Assembly: GCA_964019695.1 (NCBI GenBank)
Contig: OZ026518.1
Span: forward strand, 75,571,912-75,635,911
Direction of reading: 5' to 3'
From: Loripinus fragilis
Lineage: Eukaryota; Mollusca; Bivalvia; Lucinida; Lucinidae
Length of the DNA: 64,000 nt
The notes beneath the pieces were generated by a model. The model was not told where the DNA came from, did not search any database, and saw only the letters and a list, made by a program, of their open reading frames with translations. The first letter of the stretch is position 1. Each line of letters opens with the position of its first letter. A program made the position numbers and the translations under genes. Below, one piece after another: positions 54,282-64,000 of this stretch.

Positions 54282-55503
54282 TGGAACCCTGCTGGTTAAT
54301 TTGATAGAACGGGTAGTGTAATGCATTTTCCTGCTATTATTTCTGGTCCAGAAAATGGCGTCTGCTTATAACGTCAGTTGCATGTATTCAAATTCGCTCC
54401 AGATTCATTTATCATGTAAGCAAACACTATGATCCCTGATCAGACTGCTCCTAGTTCAATCTTGTTTCATTGGTGCCATACAGTAAAATTCTATAACATT
54501 CCTTTATTATGCAAACCAAATTATATGGACCAGCACCAGAGCTTGTGGTACTTATACACTACTCAAACTATTTAAAGAAACACACGTGTTTTGCCATTGA
54601 TCACACATACAAATGCACTCGTAGTCCGACTCATACCAAGAGAAGAAACATACGTATTTGTCCTGTGACTAGTTTGGTGACCCATAAAGGATGATGCGTG
54701 TTGATGAAAAATGTAGAATCCTTTCCCAGAAATCTCTGTGGAACGTTTTGTGTAAAAATGGAATTTAGTTAAAAAAAAATACCCTTTTTTCAAAACCAAA
54801 TTTGAAGACGGATAATTTAATCAAACGCCACAATAGCATCATTTCCATAAATTCAATAACATTTTAATGTAGCAGGAATCATTAGGTTACACTATTAACA
54901 CATAAATAAGATTCTACAGATTTCCAGAAAAAGTTGTCTTTTTAAGGAAATTAAAAATTACACTGAAAATTAGCGATTATGACATAAGACTTGGGCAGCG
55001 ATTCTTTTATCAATAACTTTTTTGATCTAATACTTTTACTATCTTAGCAAAGATAGCCAAAAAAACTAGGTTTCTGCCTCATTGTCAAGTGAAATACATG
55101 CCTATTGGACAGGGGTTAATATTATCACCTATAGATGGAGTATCAGGTTTTTGAGCAGTGTAGTATATGAGTAAAATCAATATTTAAACAAGCGTGCGCA
55201 GCTACACGTTTTCCATATGTATATATTCAGCTAATTCTCTGACAAGACAGACTTCATTGCTCACCAACGGGATAAGACCTAAATCAGGCCTCCAGATAAG
55301 ACTGCGTATTTGAAAATTGTATTCTTATTTCTCAACATAAACATAAGTTGTAGTACTCAAAATAACCGTCTCAATGATACGGTTCTTTTGACCAACCAAA
55401 ACACATGCTTAAATGAATGGTCAAGAAAATAATCACACGTTTACGCTAACATTTATCTTAAAATTTGCTAAAACCTCATGTACTGGATTGAATGCTTTTT
55501 TAG
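54282..55503. other. End of gene 3 intron 1 without recognised genes
   Basis: AT-rich sequence with a hairpin at 55353-55400 related to that at 31269. Short frames show no motif. Confidence 0.35.
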
Positions 55504-55626
55504 GTGTTACAAGTGCAGAAGGTGCAACAACGACGACCGAGGTATCAGTGACGACAGAGGGATCAACCCATAATGAGTCGTCCACCACAGCAGGAATAAC
55601 AACCACAGCAGAAATACCAAGTTGTA
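55504..55626 (+). CDS. Gene 3 exon 2: Thr/Ser-rich mucin-like segment
   Basis: After tgcttttttag the 123-bp phase 1-1 exon encodes GVTSAEGATTTTEVSVTTEG then STHNESSTTAGITTTAEIPS and C, ending at gtgagt. Residues 17-51 contain 17 Thr or Ser out of 35, as in O-glycosylated linkers, and one N-glycosylation sequon (NES). The final Cys just before the junction suggests that a disulfide-bonded domain starts in the next exon, beyond the window or beyond the satellite. A secreted or cell-surface glycoprotein is inferred. Confidence 0.78.
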
Positions 55627-55699
55627 GTGAGTAATCATGAATATAACAATTAGTGGAAGATATTTGTTAATGCTGGTTGCGCTGTAAAAAAACAATAAG

Positions 55700-55740
55700 A
55701 GTAATATTAAAACCAAATCTGGTGGCAGCTGATCTGCCAC
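55700..55740. repeat. Short hairpin ccaaatctggtggcag / ctgccactgattttgg
   Basis: An imperfect inverted repeat around ctgat; its ggtggcagct centre resembles the palindrome at 55885. Possibly another relic of that family. Confidence 0.5.
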
Positions 55741-55884
55741 TGATTTTGGAGTATAAAAGCGATGCTCTGTTCGATTGTATTGCTCTGGAGTTTTCTCCAA
55801 AACTCCAACAAAATCGAGTTGACACGTTTAACATATATCACTGGATAAATATTGGGCTCAAGTTGTTTAGGTTGGAAAGGAAGT

Positions 55885-55947
55885 GTAAGTATACACTAAA
55901 AGTGGTGGCAGCTTAGCTGTCAGTACTTTTAGTGTTTACTTACACGT
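55885..55947. repeat. Complete palindrome at the left edge of the 80-bp satellite
   Basis: gtaagtatacactaaaagtg then gtggcagctt pairs with agctgtcagtacttttagtg then tttacttac. The right arm is the same sequence as part of every satellite unit (agctgccaccacttttagtg then tttacttac). Relatives stand alone at 28945 and 44337. Confidence 0.8.
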
Positions 55948-58900
55948 ATTTTACAGTGTAGGTACAAGTAGGCTTAGATCTGTGGTTGTAGCTTAGCTGC
56001 CACCACTTTTAGTGTTTACTTACACGTATTTTACAGTGTAGGTACAAGTAGGCTTAGATCTGTGGTTGTAGCTTAGCTGTCACTACTTTTAGTGTTTACT
56101 TACACATATTTTACAGTGTAGGTACAAGTAGGCTTAGATCTGTGGTTGTAGCTCAGCTGTCACCTCTTTTAGTGTTTACCTACACATATTTTACAGTGTA
56201 GATACAAGTAGGCTTAGATCTGTGGTTGAAGCTCAGCTGCCACCACTTTTAGTGTTTACCTACACATATTTTACAGTGTAGGTACAAGTAGGCTTAGATC
56301 TGTGGTTGTAGCTCAGCTGCCACCACTTTTAGTGTTTTCTTACACATATTTTACAGTGTAGGTACAAGTAGGCTTAGATCTGTGTTTGTATTTAAGCTGT
56401 CACCTCTTTTAATGTTTTCTAACACGTATTTTACAGTGTATGTACAAGTAGGCTTAGATCTGTGGTTGTAGCTTAGCTACCACTTTTTTTAATGTTTTCT
56501 TACACATATTTTACAGTGTAGGTACAAGTAGGCTTAGATCTGTGGTTGTAGCTTAGCTGCCACCTCTTTTAATGTTTTCTTACACATATTTTACAGTGTA
56601 GGTACAAGTAGGCTTAGATATGTGGTTGTAGCTCAGCTGCCACCTCTTTTAGTGCTTACTTACACATATTTTACAGTGTAGATACAAGTAGGCTTAGATC
56701 TGTGGTTGTAGCTTAGCTGCCACCTCTTTTAATGTTTTCTTACACGTATTTTACAGTGTATGTACAAGTAGGCTTAGATCTGTGGTTGTAGCTTAGCTGC
56801 CACCTCTTTTAATGTTTTCTTACACGTATTTTACAGTGTAGGTACAAGTAGGCTTAGATCTGCTGTTGAAGCTTAGCTGCCACCACATTTAATGTTTTCT
56901 TACACATATTTTACAGTGTAGGTACAAGTAGGCTTAGATCTGTGATTGTAGCTTAGCTGTCACTACCTTTAGTGTTTACTTACACGTATTTTACAGTTTA
57001 GGTACAAGTAGACTTAGATCTGTGGTTGAAGCTTAGCTGCCACCTCTTTTAGTGTTTACTTACACATATTTTACAGTGTAGGTACAAGTAGGCTTAGATC
57101 TGCTGTTGAAGCTTAGCTGCCACCACTTTTAATGTTTTCTTACACATATTTTACAGTGTAGATACAAGTAGGCTTAGATCTGTGGTTGTAGCTTAGCTGC
57201 CACCTCTTTTAATGTTTTCTTACACATATTTTACAGTGTAGGTACAAGTAGGCTTAGATCTGTGGTTGTAGCTTAGCTGCCACCTCTTTTAGTGTTTACT
57301 TACACGTATTTTACAGTGTAGGTACAAGTAGACTTAGATCTGTGGTTTTAGCTTAGCTGTCACTACTTTAAGTGTTTACTTATACGTATTTTACAGTGAA
57401 GGTACAAGTAGGCTTAGATCTGTGGTTGTAGCTCAGCTGCCACCCCTTTTAGTGTTTACTTACACATATTTTACGGTGTAGATACAAGTAGGCTTAGATC
57501 TGTGGTTGTAGCTTAGCTGCCATCACTTTTAGTGTTTTCTTACACATATTTTACAGTGTAGGTACAAGTAGGCTTAGATCTGCTGTTGAAGCTTAGCTGC
57601 CACCACTTTAAATGTTTTCTTACACATATTTTACAGTGTAGGTACAAGTAGGCTTAGATATGTGGTTGTAGCTCAGCTGTCACCTCTTTTAGTGTTTACT
57701 TACACGTATTTTACTGTGTAGGTACAAGTAGGCTTAGATCTGTGATTGTAGCTTAGCTGTCACTACTTTTAGTGTTTTCTTACACGTATTTTACAGTGTA
57801 GATACAAGTAGGCTTAGATCTGTGGTTGTAGCTCAGCTGCCATCACTTTTAGTGTTTACTTACAATTTTTTACAGTGTAGATACAAGTAGGCTTAGATCT
57901 GTGGTTGTAGATCAGCTGCCATCACTTTTAGTGTTTACTTACACGTATTTTACAGTGTAGGTACAAGTAGGCTTAGATCTGTGGTTGTAGCTTAGCTGTC
58001 ACCACTTTTAGTGTTTACTTACACGTATTTTATAGTGTAGGTACAAGTAGGCTTAGATCTGTGGTTGTAGCTTAGCTGCCACCACTTTTAGTGTTTACTT
58101 ACACGTATTTTACAGTGTAGGTACAAGTAGGCTTAGATCTGTGGTTGTAACTTAGCTGCCACCTCTTTTAGTGTTTACTTACACGTATTTTACAGTGTAG
58201 GTACAAGTAGGCTTAGATCTGTGGTTGTAACTTAGCTGCCACCTCTTTTAGTGTTTACTTACACGTATTTTACAGTGTAGGTACAAGTAGACTTAGATCT
58301 GTGGTTGTAGCTTAGCTGCCACCTCTTTTAGTGTTTACTTACACGTATTTTACAGTGTATGTACAAGTAGGCTTAGATCTGTGGTTGTAGCTTAGCTGCC
58401 ACCTCTTTTAGTGTTTACTTACATGTATTTTACAGTGTAGGTACAAGTAGGCTTAGATCTGTGGTTGTAGCTTAGCTGTCACCTCTTTTAGTGTTTACTT
58501 ACACATATTTTACAGTGTAGGTACAAGTTGGCTTAGATCTGTGGTTGTAGCTTAGCTGCCATCACTTTTAGTGTTTTCTTACACATATTTTACAGTGAAG
58601 GTACAAGTAGGCTTAGATCTGCTGTTGAAGCTTAGCTGCCACCACTTTTAATGTTTTCTTTCACATATTTTACAGTGTAGGTACAAGTAGGCTTAGATCT
58701 GCTGTTGAAGCTTAGCTGCCACCACTTTTAATGTTTTCTTACACATATTTTACAGTGTAGGTACAAGTAGGCTTAGATCTGCTGTTGAAGCTTAGCTGCC
58801 ACCACTTTTAATGTTTTCTTACACATATTTTACAGTGTAGGTACAAGTAGGCTTAGATCTGTGGTTGTAGCTTAGCTGTCACCTCTTTTAGTGTTTACTT

Positions 58901-61900
58901 ACACATATTTTACAGTGTAGGTACAAGTTGGCTTAGACCTGTGGTTGTAGCTTAGCTGCCATCACTTTTAGTGTTTTCTTACACATATTTTACAGTGTAG
59001 GTACAAGTAGGCTTAGATCTGCTGTTGAAGCTTAGCTGCCACCACTTTTAATGTTTTCTTACACATATTTTACAGTGTAGGTACAAGTAGGCTTAGATCT
59101 GCTGTTGAAGCTTAGCTGCCACCACTTTTAATGTTTTCTTACACATATTTTACAGTGTAGGTACAAGTAGGCTTAGATCTGCTGTTGAAGCTTAGCTGCC
59201 ACCACTTTTAGTGTTTTCTTACACATATTTTACAGTGTAGGTACAAGTAGGCTTAGATCTGTTGTTGAAGCTTAGCTGCCACCACTTTTAGTGTTTTCTT
59301 ACACATATTTTACAGTGTAGGTACAAGTAGGCTTAGATCTGTTGTTGAAGCTTAGCTGCCACCACTTTTAGTGTTTACTTACATGTATTTTACAGTGTAG
59401 GTACAAGTAAACTTAGATCTGTGGTTGTAGCTTAGCTGCCACTACTTTAAGTGTTTACTTATACGTATTTTACAGTGTAGGTACAAGTAGGCTTTGATCT
59501 GTGGTTGTAGCTCAGCTGTCACTACTTTTAGTGTTTACTTACACGTATTTTACAGTGTAGGTACAAGTAGGCTTAGATCTGTGGTTGTAGCTTAGCTGCC
59601 ACCTCTTTTAATGTTTTCTTACACGTATTTTACAGTGTATGTACAAGTAGGCTTAGATCTGTGGTTGTAGCTTAGCTGCCACCTCTTTTAATGTTTTCTT
59701 ACACGTATTTTACAGTGTAGGTACAAGTAGGCTTAGATCTGCTGTTGAAGCTTAGCTGCCACCCTTTTTAATGTTTTCTTACACATATTTTACAGTGTAG
59801 GTACAAGTAGGCTTAGATCTGCTGTTGAAGCTTAGCTGCCACCACTTTTAGTGTTTTCTTACACATATTTTACAGTGTAGGTACAAGTAGGCTTAGATCT
59901 GTTGTTGAAGCTTAGCTGCCACCACTTTTAGTGTTTTCTTACACATATTTTACAGTGTAGGTACAAGTAGGCTTAGATCTGTTGTTGAAGCTTAGCTGCC
60001 ACCACTTTTAGTGTTTACTTACATGTATTTTACAGTGTAGGTACAAGTAAACTTAGATCTGTGGTTGTAGCTTAGCTGCCACTACTTTAAGTGTTTACTT
60101 ATACGTATTTTACAGTGTAGGTACAAGTAGGCTTTGATCTGTGGTTGTAGCTCAGCTGTCACTACTTTTAGTGTTTACTTACACGTATTTTACAGTGTAG
60201 GTACAAGTAGGCTTAGATCTGTGGTTGTAGCTCAGCTGTCACCTCTTTTAGGGTTTACCTACACATATTTTACAGTGTAGGTACAAGTAGGCTTAGATCT
60301 GTGGTTGTAGCTTAGCTGCCACCTCTTTTAGTGTTTTCTTACACGTATTTTACAGTGTAGGTACAAGTAGGCTTAGATCTGTGGTTGTAGCTTAGCTGCC
60401 ACCTCTTTTAGTGTTTACTTACACGTATTTTACAGTGTAGGTACAATTAGGCTTAGATCTGTGGTTGTAGCTTAGCTGCCACCTCTTTTAGTGTTTACTT
60501 ACACATATTTTACAGTGTAGGTACAAGTAGGCTTAGATCTGTGGTTGTAGCTTAGCTGCCACCTCTTTTAGTGTTTACTTACACGTATTTTACAGTGTAG
60601 GTACAAGTAGGCTTAGATCTGTGGTTGTAGCTTAGCTGCCACCTCATTTAGTGTTTACTTACACATATTTTACAGTGTAGGTACAAGTAGGCTTAGATCT
60701 GTGGTTGTAGCTTAGCTGCCACCTCTTTTAGTGTTAACTTACACGTATTTTACAGTGTAGGTACAAGTAGACTTAGATCTGCTGTAGAAGCTGAGCTGCC
60801 ACCACTTTTAGTGTTTTCTTACACATATTTTACAGTGTAGGTACAAGTAGGCTTAGATCTGCTGTTGAAGCTTAGCTGCCACCACTTTTAGTGTCTTCTT
60901 ACACATATTTTACAGTGTAGGTACAAGTAGACTTAGATCTGTGGTTGTAGCTTAGCTGCCACCTCTTTTAGTGTTTACTTACACGTATTTTACAGTGTAG
61001 GTACAAGTAGGCTTAGATTTGCTGTTGAAGCTTATCTGCCACCACTTTTAATGTTATCTTACACATATTTTACAGTGTAGGTACAAGTAGGCATAGATCT
61101 GTTGTTGAAGCTTAGCTGCCACCACTTTTAGTGTTTTCTTACACATATTTTACAGTGTAGGTACAAGTAGGCTTAGATCTGCTGTTGAAGCTTAGATGCC
61201 ACCACTTTTAATGTTTTCTTACACATATTTTACAGTGAAGGTACAAGTAGGCTTAGATCTGTTGTTGAAGCTTAGCTGCCACCACCACTTTTAGTGTTTT
61301 CTTACACATATTTTACAGTGTAGGTACAAGTAGGCTTAGATCTGTGGTTGTAGCTTAGCTGCCACCTCTTTTAGTGTCTTCTTACACATATTTTACAGTG
61401 TAGGTACAAGTAGGCTTAGCCACCGGGGTTTACCTGTTGGATTTCTTTTGCTCTGGTATTCAGTTTAATTTACTGTTGAGTCCTTATCTTTGCTTTATCT
61501 CCTTGTTATATCTTGATTTATATGTTTTAGGAGATGATGCATTGATAAGTTAGGGGTCTTTCATGCAAACCAAATATCTATGTGTCTTGATCCACATCTG
61601 AATTGGGGGTGGGGTTGGCGCCGTTAAACCGGTTTAAGCCCTCCAGTAAAATATTTTACTGACCGTTCCAGGGCGGTACTTCTTTTGTGGATCTTTTATG
61701 TTTTTGTTCTGTCTTGTGTTTGCTTTGTTTTGTGCGCGTCTGTTTATATGTGCTTCGTGGTCACCTGCTGGGAAAGGGCTGACCTCTTGGCTCTCGTTTG
61801 TGGTGTCTTCTGTGAGTTTGTCACTTTCCCATTGGTATCCTGGGTCAGGTGTGGTACTTGATTGTATCGATTCCTGATCTTTGCAACCTTACTTACTTAG

Positions 61901-62313
61901 ATCTGTGGTTGTAGCTTAGCTGTCACTACTTTTAGTGTTTACTTATACATATTTTACAGTGTAGGTACAAGTAGGCTTAGATCTGTTGTTGAAGCTTAGC
62001 TGCCACCACTTTTAGTGTCTTCTTACACATATTTTACAGTGTAGGTACAAGTAGGCTTAGATCTGTGGTTGAAGCTTAGCTGCCACCACTTTTAGTGTTT
62101 TCTTACACATATTTTACAGTGTAGGTACAAGTAGGCTTAGATCTGTTGTCGAAGCTTAGCTGCCACCACTTTTAGTGTCTTCTTACACATATTTTACAGT
62201 GAAGGTACAAGTAGACTTAGATCTGTGGTTGTAGCTTAGCTGTCACTACTTTTAGTGTTTACTTACACGTTTTTTACAGTGTAGGTACAAGTAGGCTTAG
62301 AACTGTGGTTGTA
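55940..62313 (+). repeat. 80-bp satellite array, about 74 units, inside gene 3 intron 2
   Basis: The unit is gtacaagtaggcttagatct, gtggttgtagcttagctgcc, acctcttttagtgtttactt, acacgtattttacagtgtag (4 x 20 bp). gtacaag occurs every 80 bp from 55962 to 61404, with a 1-bp slip near 57868 and a small insertion near 61285, then from 61965 to 62285 after an interruption. Variants include gctgttgaag for gtggttgtag, and acatatttt for acgtatttt. A block of eight units is duplicated: the rare variants acatgtattt, gtacaagtaaacttag and gctttgatct at 59381-59500 recur exactly 640 bp later. A 5-unit spacing is seen for gtacaagttggcttag (58521, 58921). Confidence 0.95.
61420..61899 (+). repeat. SINE-like family B copy inserted into the satellite
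   Basis: Nearly identical to 39008-39487, from ccaccggggtttacctgttg to ttgcaaccttacttacttag. The satellite reads ...taggcttag before it and ...cttagatctgtgg after it, so CTTAG (the unit's own sequence) is present on both sides, consistent with a short target duplication that overlaps the CTTA tail. Confidence 0.85.
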
Positions 62314-62690
62314 GCATTTCCAGGTCGTATTTTCTTGTTTTTCGCCCATGTCAACTACAAATGAGCTGTACCATTATCTCAGGTACATACCAGAGTGTTA
62401 ATTTTAGATACCTTATTACATATTGTTTAGCACACGTTTGTCGCATCCCTAAATGTGAAAATGTTATAAGGTCCAGTAGGTGTGAAATTTTTTAACGTTT
62501 AATGTAATAAGGCTCCGTAAATGTGAAAACGTTTAACCGTAAACGTGAAAACGAATATACCTAGTTGCGACGGTAAATGTGAAACATTTTTTTATATACA
62601 CGAAAACGGTGATTATCATAAGCAACTGCGAAGACTGGCATATAAGGTACTTTTTCATCCATGGTTCTGCGGATCCATGGTTCTGCGGAG
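62314..62690. other. Sequence after the satellite, short repeats only
   Basis: Contains recurring aaatgtgaaaacg / gtaaacgtgaaaacg phrases (62450-62600) and a tandem duplication of ccatggttctgcggat (62660-62690). No exon of gene 3 is recognisable. Confidence 0.4.
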
Positions 62691-62830
62691 CATTAGCGTA
62701 GCACCCATTACGCAGGTTACCTACGTGCGTAATATAAATAGTAACATTCAAGGGAGGTCACTTAATGCGATAAAAATGAATTTCCATTTTATAAGGAACT
62801 GCTCATAAAGGAAAGATTTTTTTTCTTTTG
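62690..62830. mobile_element. Half copy of the hairpin MITE at 15356
   Basis: attagcgtagcacccattac, aacattcaagggaggtcact, aactgctcataaaggaaaga match 15356-15480. The copy ends at the hairpin centre in a T tract. Confidence 0.7.
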
Positions 62831-63137
62831 AAATTTTGGATGTATGCTTTCGCAAGATTATTTTCGTTGGCAATTTCAGTAAAATCCTTACAAAGCGTTT
62901 GATATTGTTTATGATTTTTCTGTGACAAGCTGAGTGCATAACATTTTCTTCATTCAGTTTGTGATAGACGCAAATTCCACACTGAAAAATGAACTTTAAA
63001 TCGTTTTTGGTATCTACGGCGAATTTTGCAGATGCAAAAAAATTCACCATATGCCGACGTTAGACAAATTCAATATGTATACATGTACAGAGCGTTCTAT
63101 ACGCACTGGATCATTTTTGTTACTTATGTTTCGTCTT
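62831..63137. other. Stretch without supported features
   Basis: No gene, repeat or motif recognised; the 100-codon minus-strand frame (62748-63050) overlaps the MITE half copy. Confidence 0.35.
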
Positions 63138-63203
63138 TTGTCCTGTGTCAGGTGGTGCTTGATTGTATCGATTCCTGATTGTTGCCTTCTTTCTTACATA
63201 AGT
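63138..63203 (+). repeat. 3' end fragment of SINE-like family B
   Basis: tcctgtgtcaggtggtgctt then gattgtatcgattcctgatt, ending ttctttcttacataag. Confidence 0.6.
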
Positions 63204-63489
63204 TAAGAGTTAACATATGTTCACGCATCTTACATATTAGATAGACACCGCCGCGGCGACGTATAGACCCGCGCAAATAAAAACGTGGCCGCTGCCGCAC
63301 TACCTGGCATATCAGGCCGCTACTCCGTATTTTCCTAAAGGTCCTTAGAAAAATACAGAGAGTGTCAAATACATGTATCTAAAGTTCGCAATAATTCAGT
63401 CAGTTCTCTTTATTTTTACTGAAATTCACATGCAAACAGAGATACAACAGTATGAAACATATCAAGCGGGATTTTACTTTTAAAGCCTG

Positions 63490-63755
63490 TCCCCTCCCCC
63501 CCCCCCCCTGGGTGAACTTAAGGGGTTGGACAGAGGTCAATATTCACGTTTTTTTCGAATAGGGACATGTTGCATATCAAATTAAAGAAGATGGCGCATG
63601 CTAGCAACATGGTAGCAAATGTTAACCCATAGATCCCCCCTGACCCTGGGGGTGGGTTCAATAGGTCAAAGTCTACTTTTTTCAGCACGGTTATGTTGCA
63701 TATCAAATAAAAGGGAATGACAAATGCAGTAACCTGTAAGCAAATATTCTGTCTT
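63490..63755 (+). repeat. Tandem duplication of about 130 bp
   Basis: Two units share a C-rich start, ggtcaatattca / ggtcaaagtcta, ttttttcgaatagggacatg / ttttttcagcacggttatg, then ttgcatatcaaattaaag / ttgcatatcaaataaaag and aacatggtagcaaatg / aacctgtaagcaaat. Confidence 0.65.
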
Positions 63756-64000
63756 TACATAGTGAAATTTCGCTTATTTCATGTTTTGATATTAGCGAAC
63801 AATAAATGAGACTTGGCGGACACCCAGTCTAATCTGCACGGACACGCAGACTGGTCTGCGATATTTGTTGTTCGAATGCAGCAGTCAGCCTTTTAGCGAT
63901 GCCGCCCATATGTTTTGCATCTTTTCTTTCTTTGTTTGCATGTAAACATGCTAGAAACTGAGCAGCACGAAATTTGTGAACACGAAATTGGTGATGGCAT

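Noticed and set aside
55940..62313. CRISPR-like regular repeat array
   Set aside because: The repeat is a continuous 80-bp satellite with no unique spacers, in an animal-type locus.

Overview
The window looks like nuclear DNA of an invertebrate animal, most likely a bivalve mollusc (inference). It is AT-rich. It holds short exons with consensus GT-AG junctions separated by kilobase introns, and it is saturated with miniature inverted-repeat elements, tRNA-derived SINE heads and diverged tandem repeats. Several repeats, such as the '...ggctcagg...' tail near 22.5 kb, the 'gttctgcacaccgtctcac' tandem unit near 36 kb and the 'gtcgtctgctg' elements, resemble sequences I associate with bivalve introns. 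No bacterial-style gene structure is present.

Three protein-coding genes, all on the + strand, can be supported exon by exon. Gene 1 (176-3859, 5' part outside the window) is the 3' end of a protein with a histidine-rich linker followed by a BRICHOS-like C-terminal domain, a stop codon and a double AATAAA. Gene 2 (15852 to about 30642) encodes a signal peptide followed by six LDL-receptor class A (LDLa) repeats, each on its own phase 1-1 exon. It is probably a secreted protein of 277 residues if it ends just after the last exon. Gene 3 (47974 onward, 3' part outside the window) encodes a signal peptide and a Thr/Ser-rich mucin-like segment. Its second intron contains a roughly 6.4 kb array of 80-bp units.

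Layout: 0-4 kb, gene 1. 4-15 kb, decayed coding relics (a multi-copy protein family, a DDE-transposase-like fragment, a LINE 3' end) and repeats. 15.8-30.7 kb, gene 2, whose introns carry MITEs, several starting within about 35 bp of a splice donor. 30.7-47.9 kb, repeat-dominated spacer with a 6.9 kb transposon nested in an older palindromic element and a minisatellite that contains AATAAA in most units. 48-55 kb, gene 3 intron 1 with SINEs, an antisense relic of the multi-copy family and TTAA-flanked MITEs. 55.5-64 kb, gene 3 exon 2, the 80-bp satellite and miscellaneous repeats.

The most notable observations are: the 80-bp satellite appears to have grown from one arm of a palindromic element that still stands intact at its left edge; MITEs lie very close to the donor sites of successive LDLa exons, one supplying part of a donor consensus; a mariner-like element carries four RFX-type X-box motifs; a nested transposon has a recoverable target duplication; and three relics belong to one multi-copy protein family. 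Family identifications come from memory and by-eye translation and alignment; no search was run.
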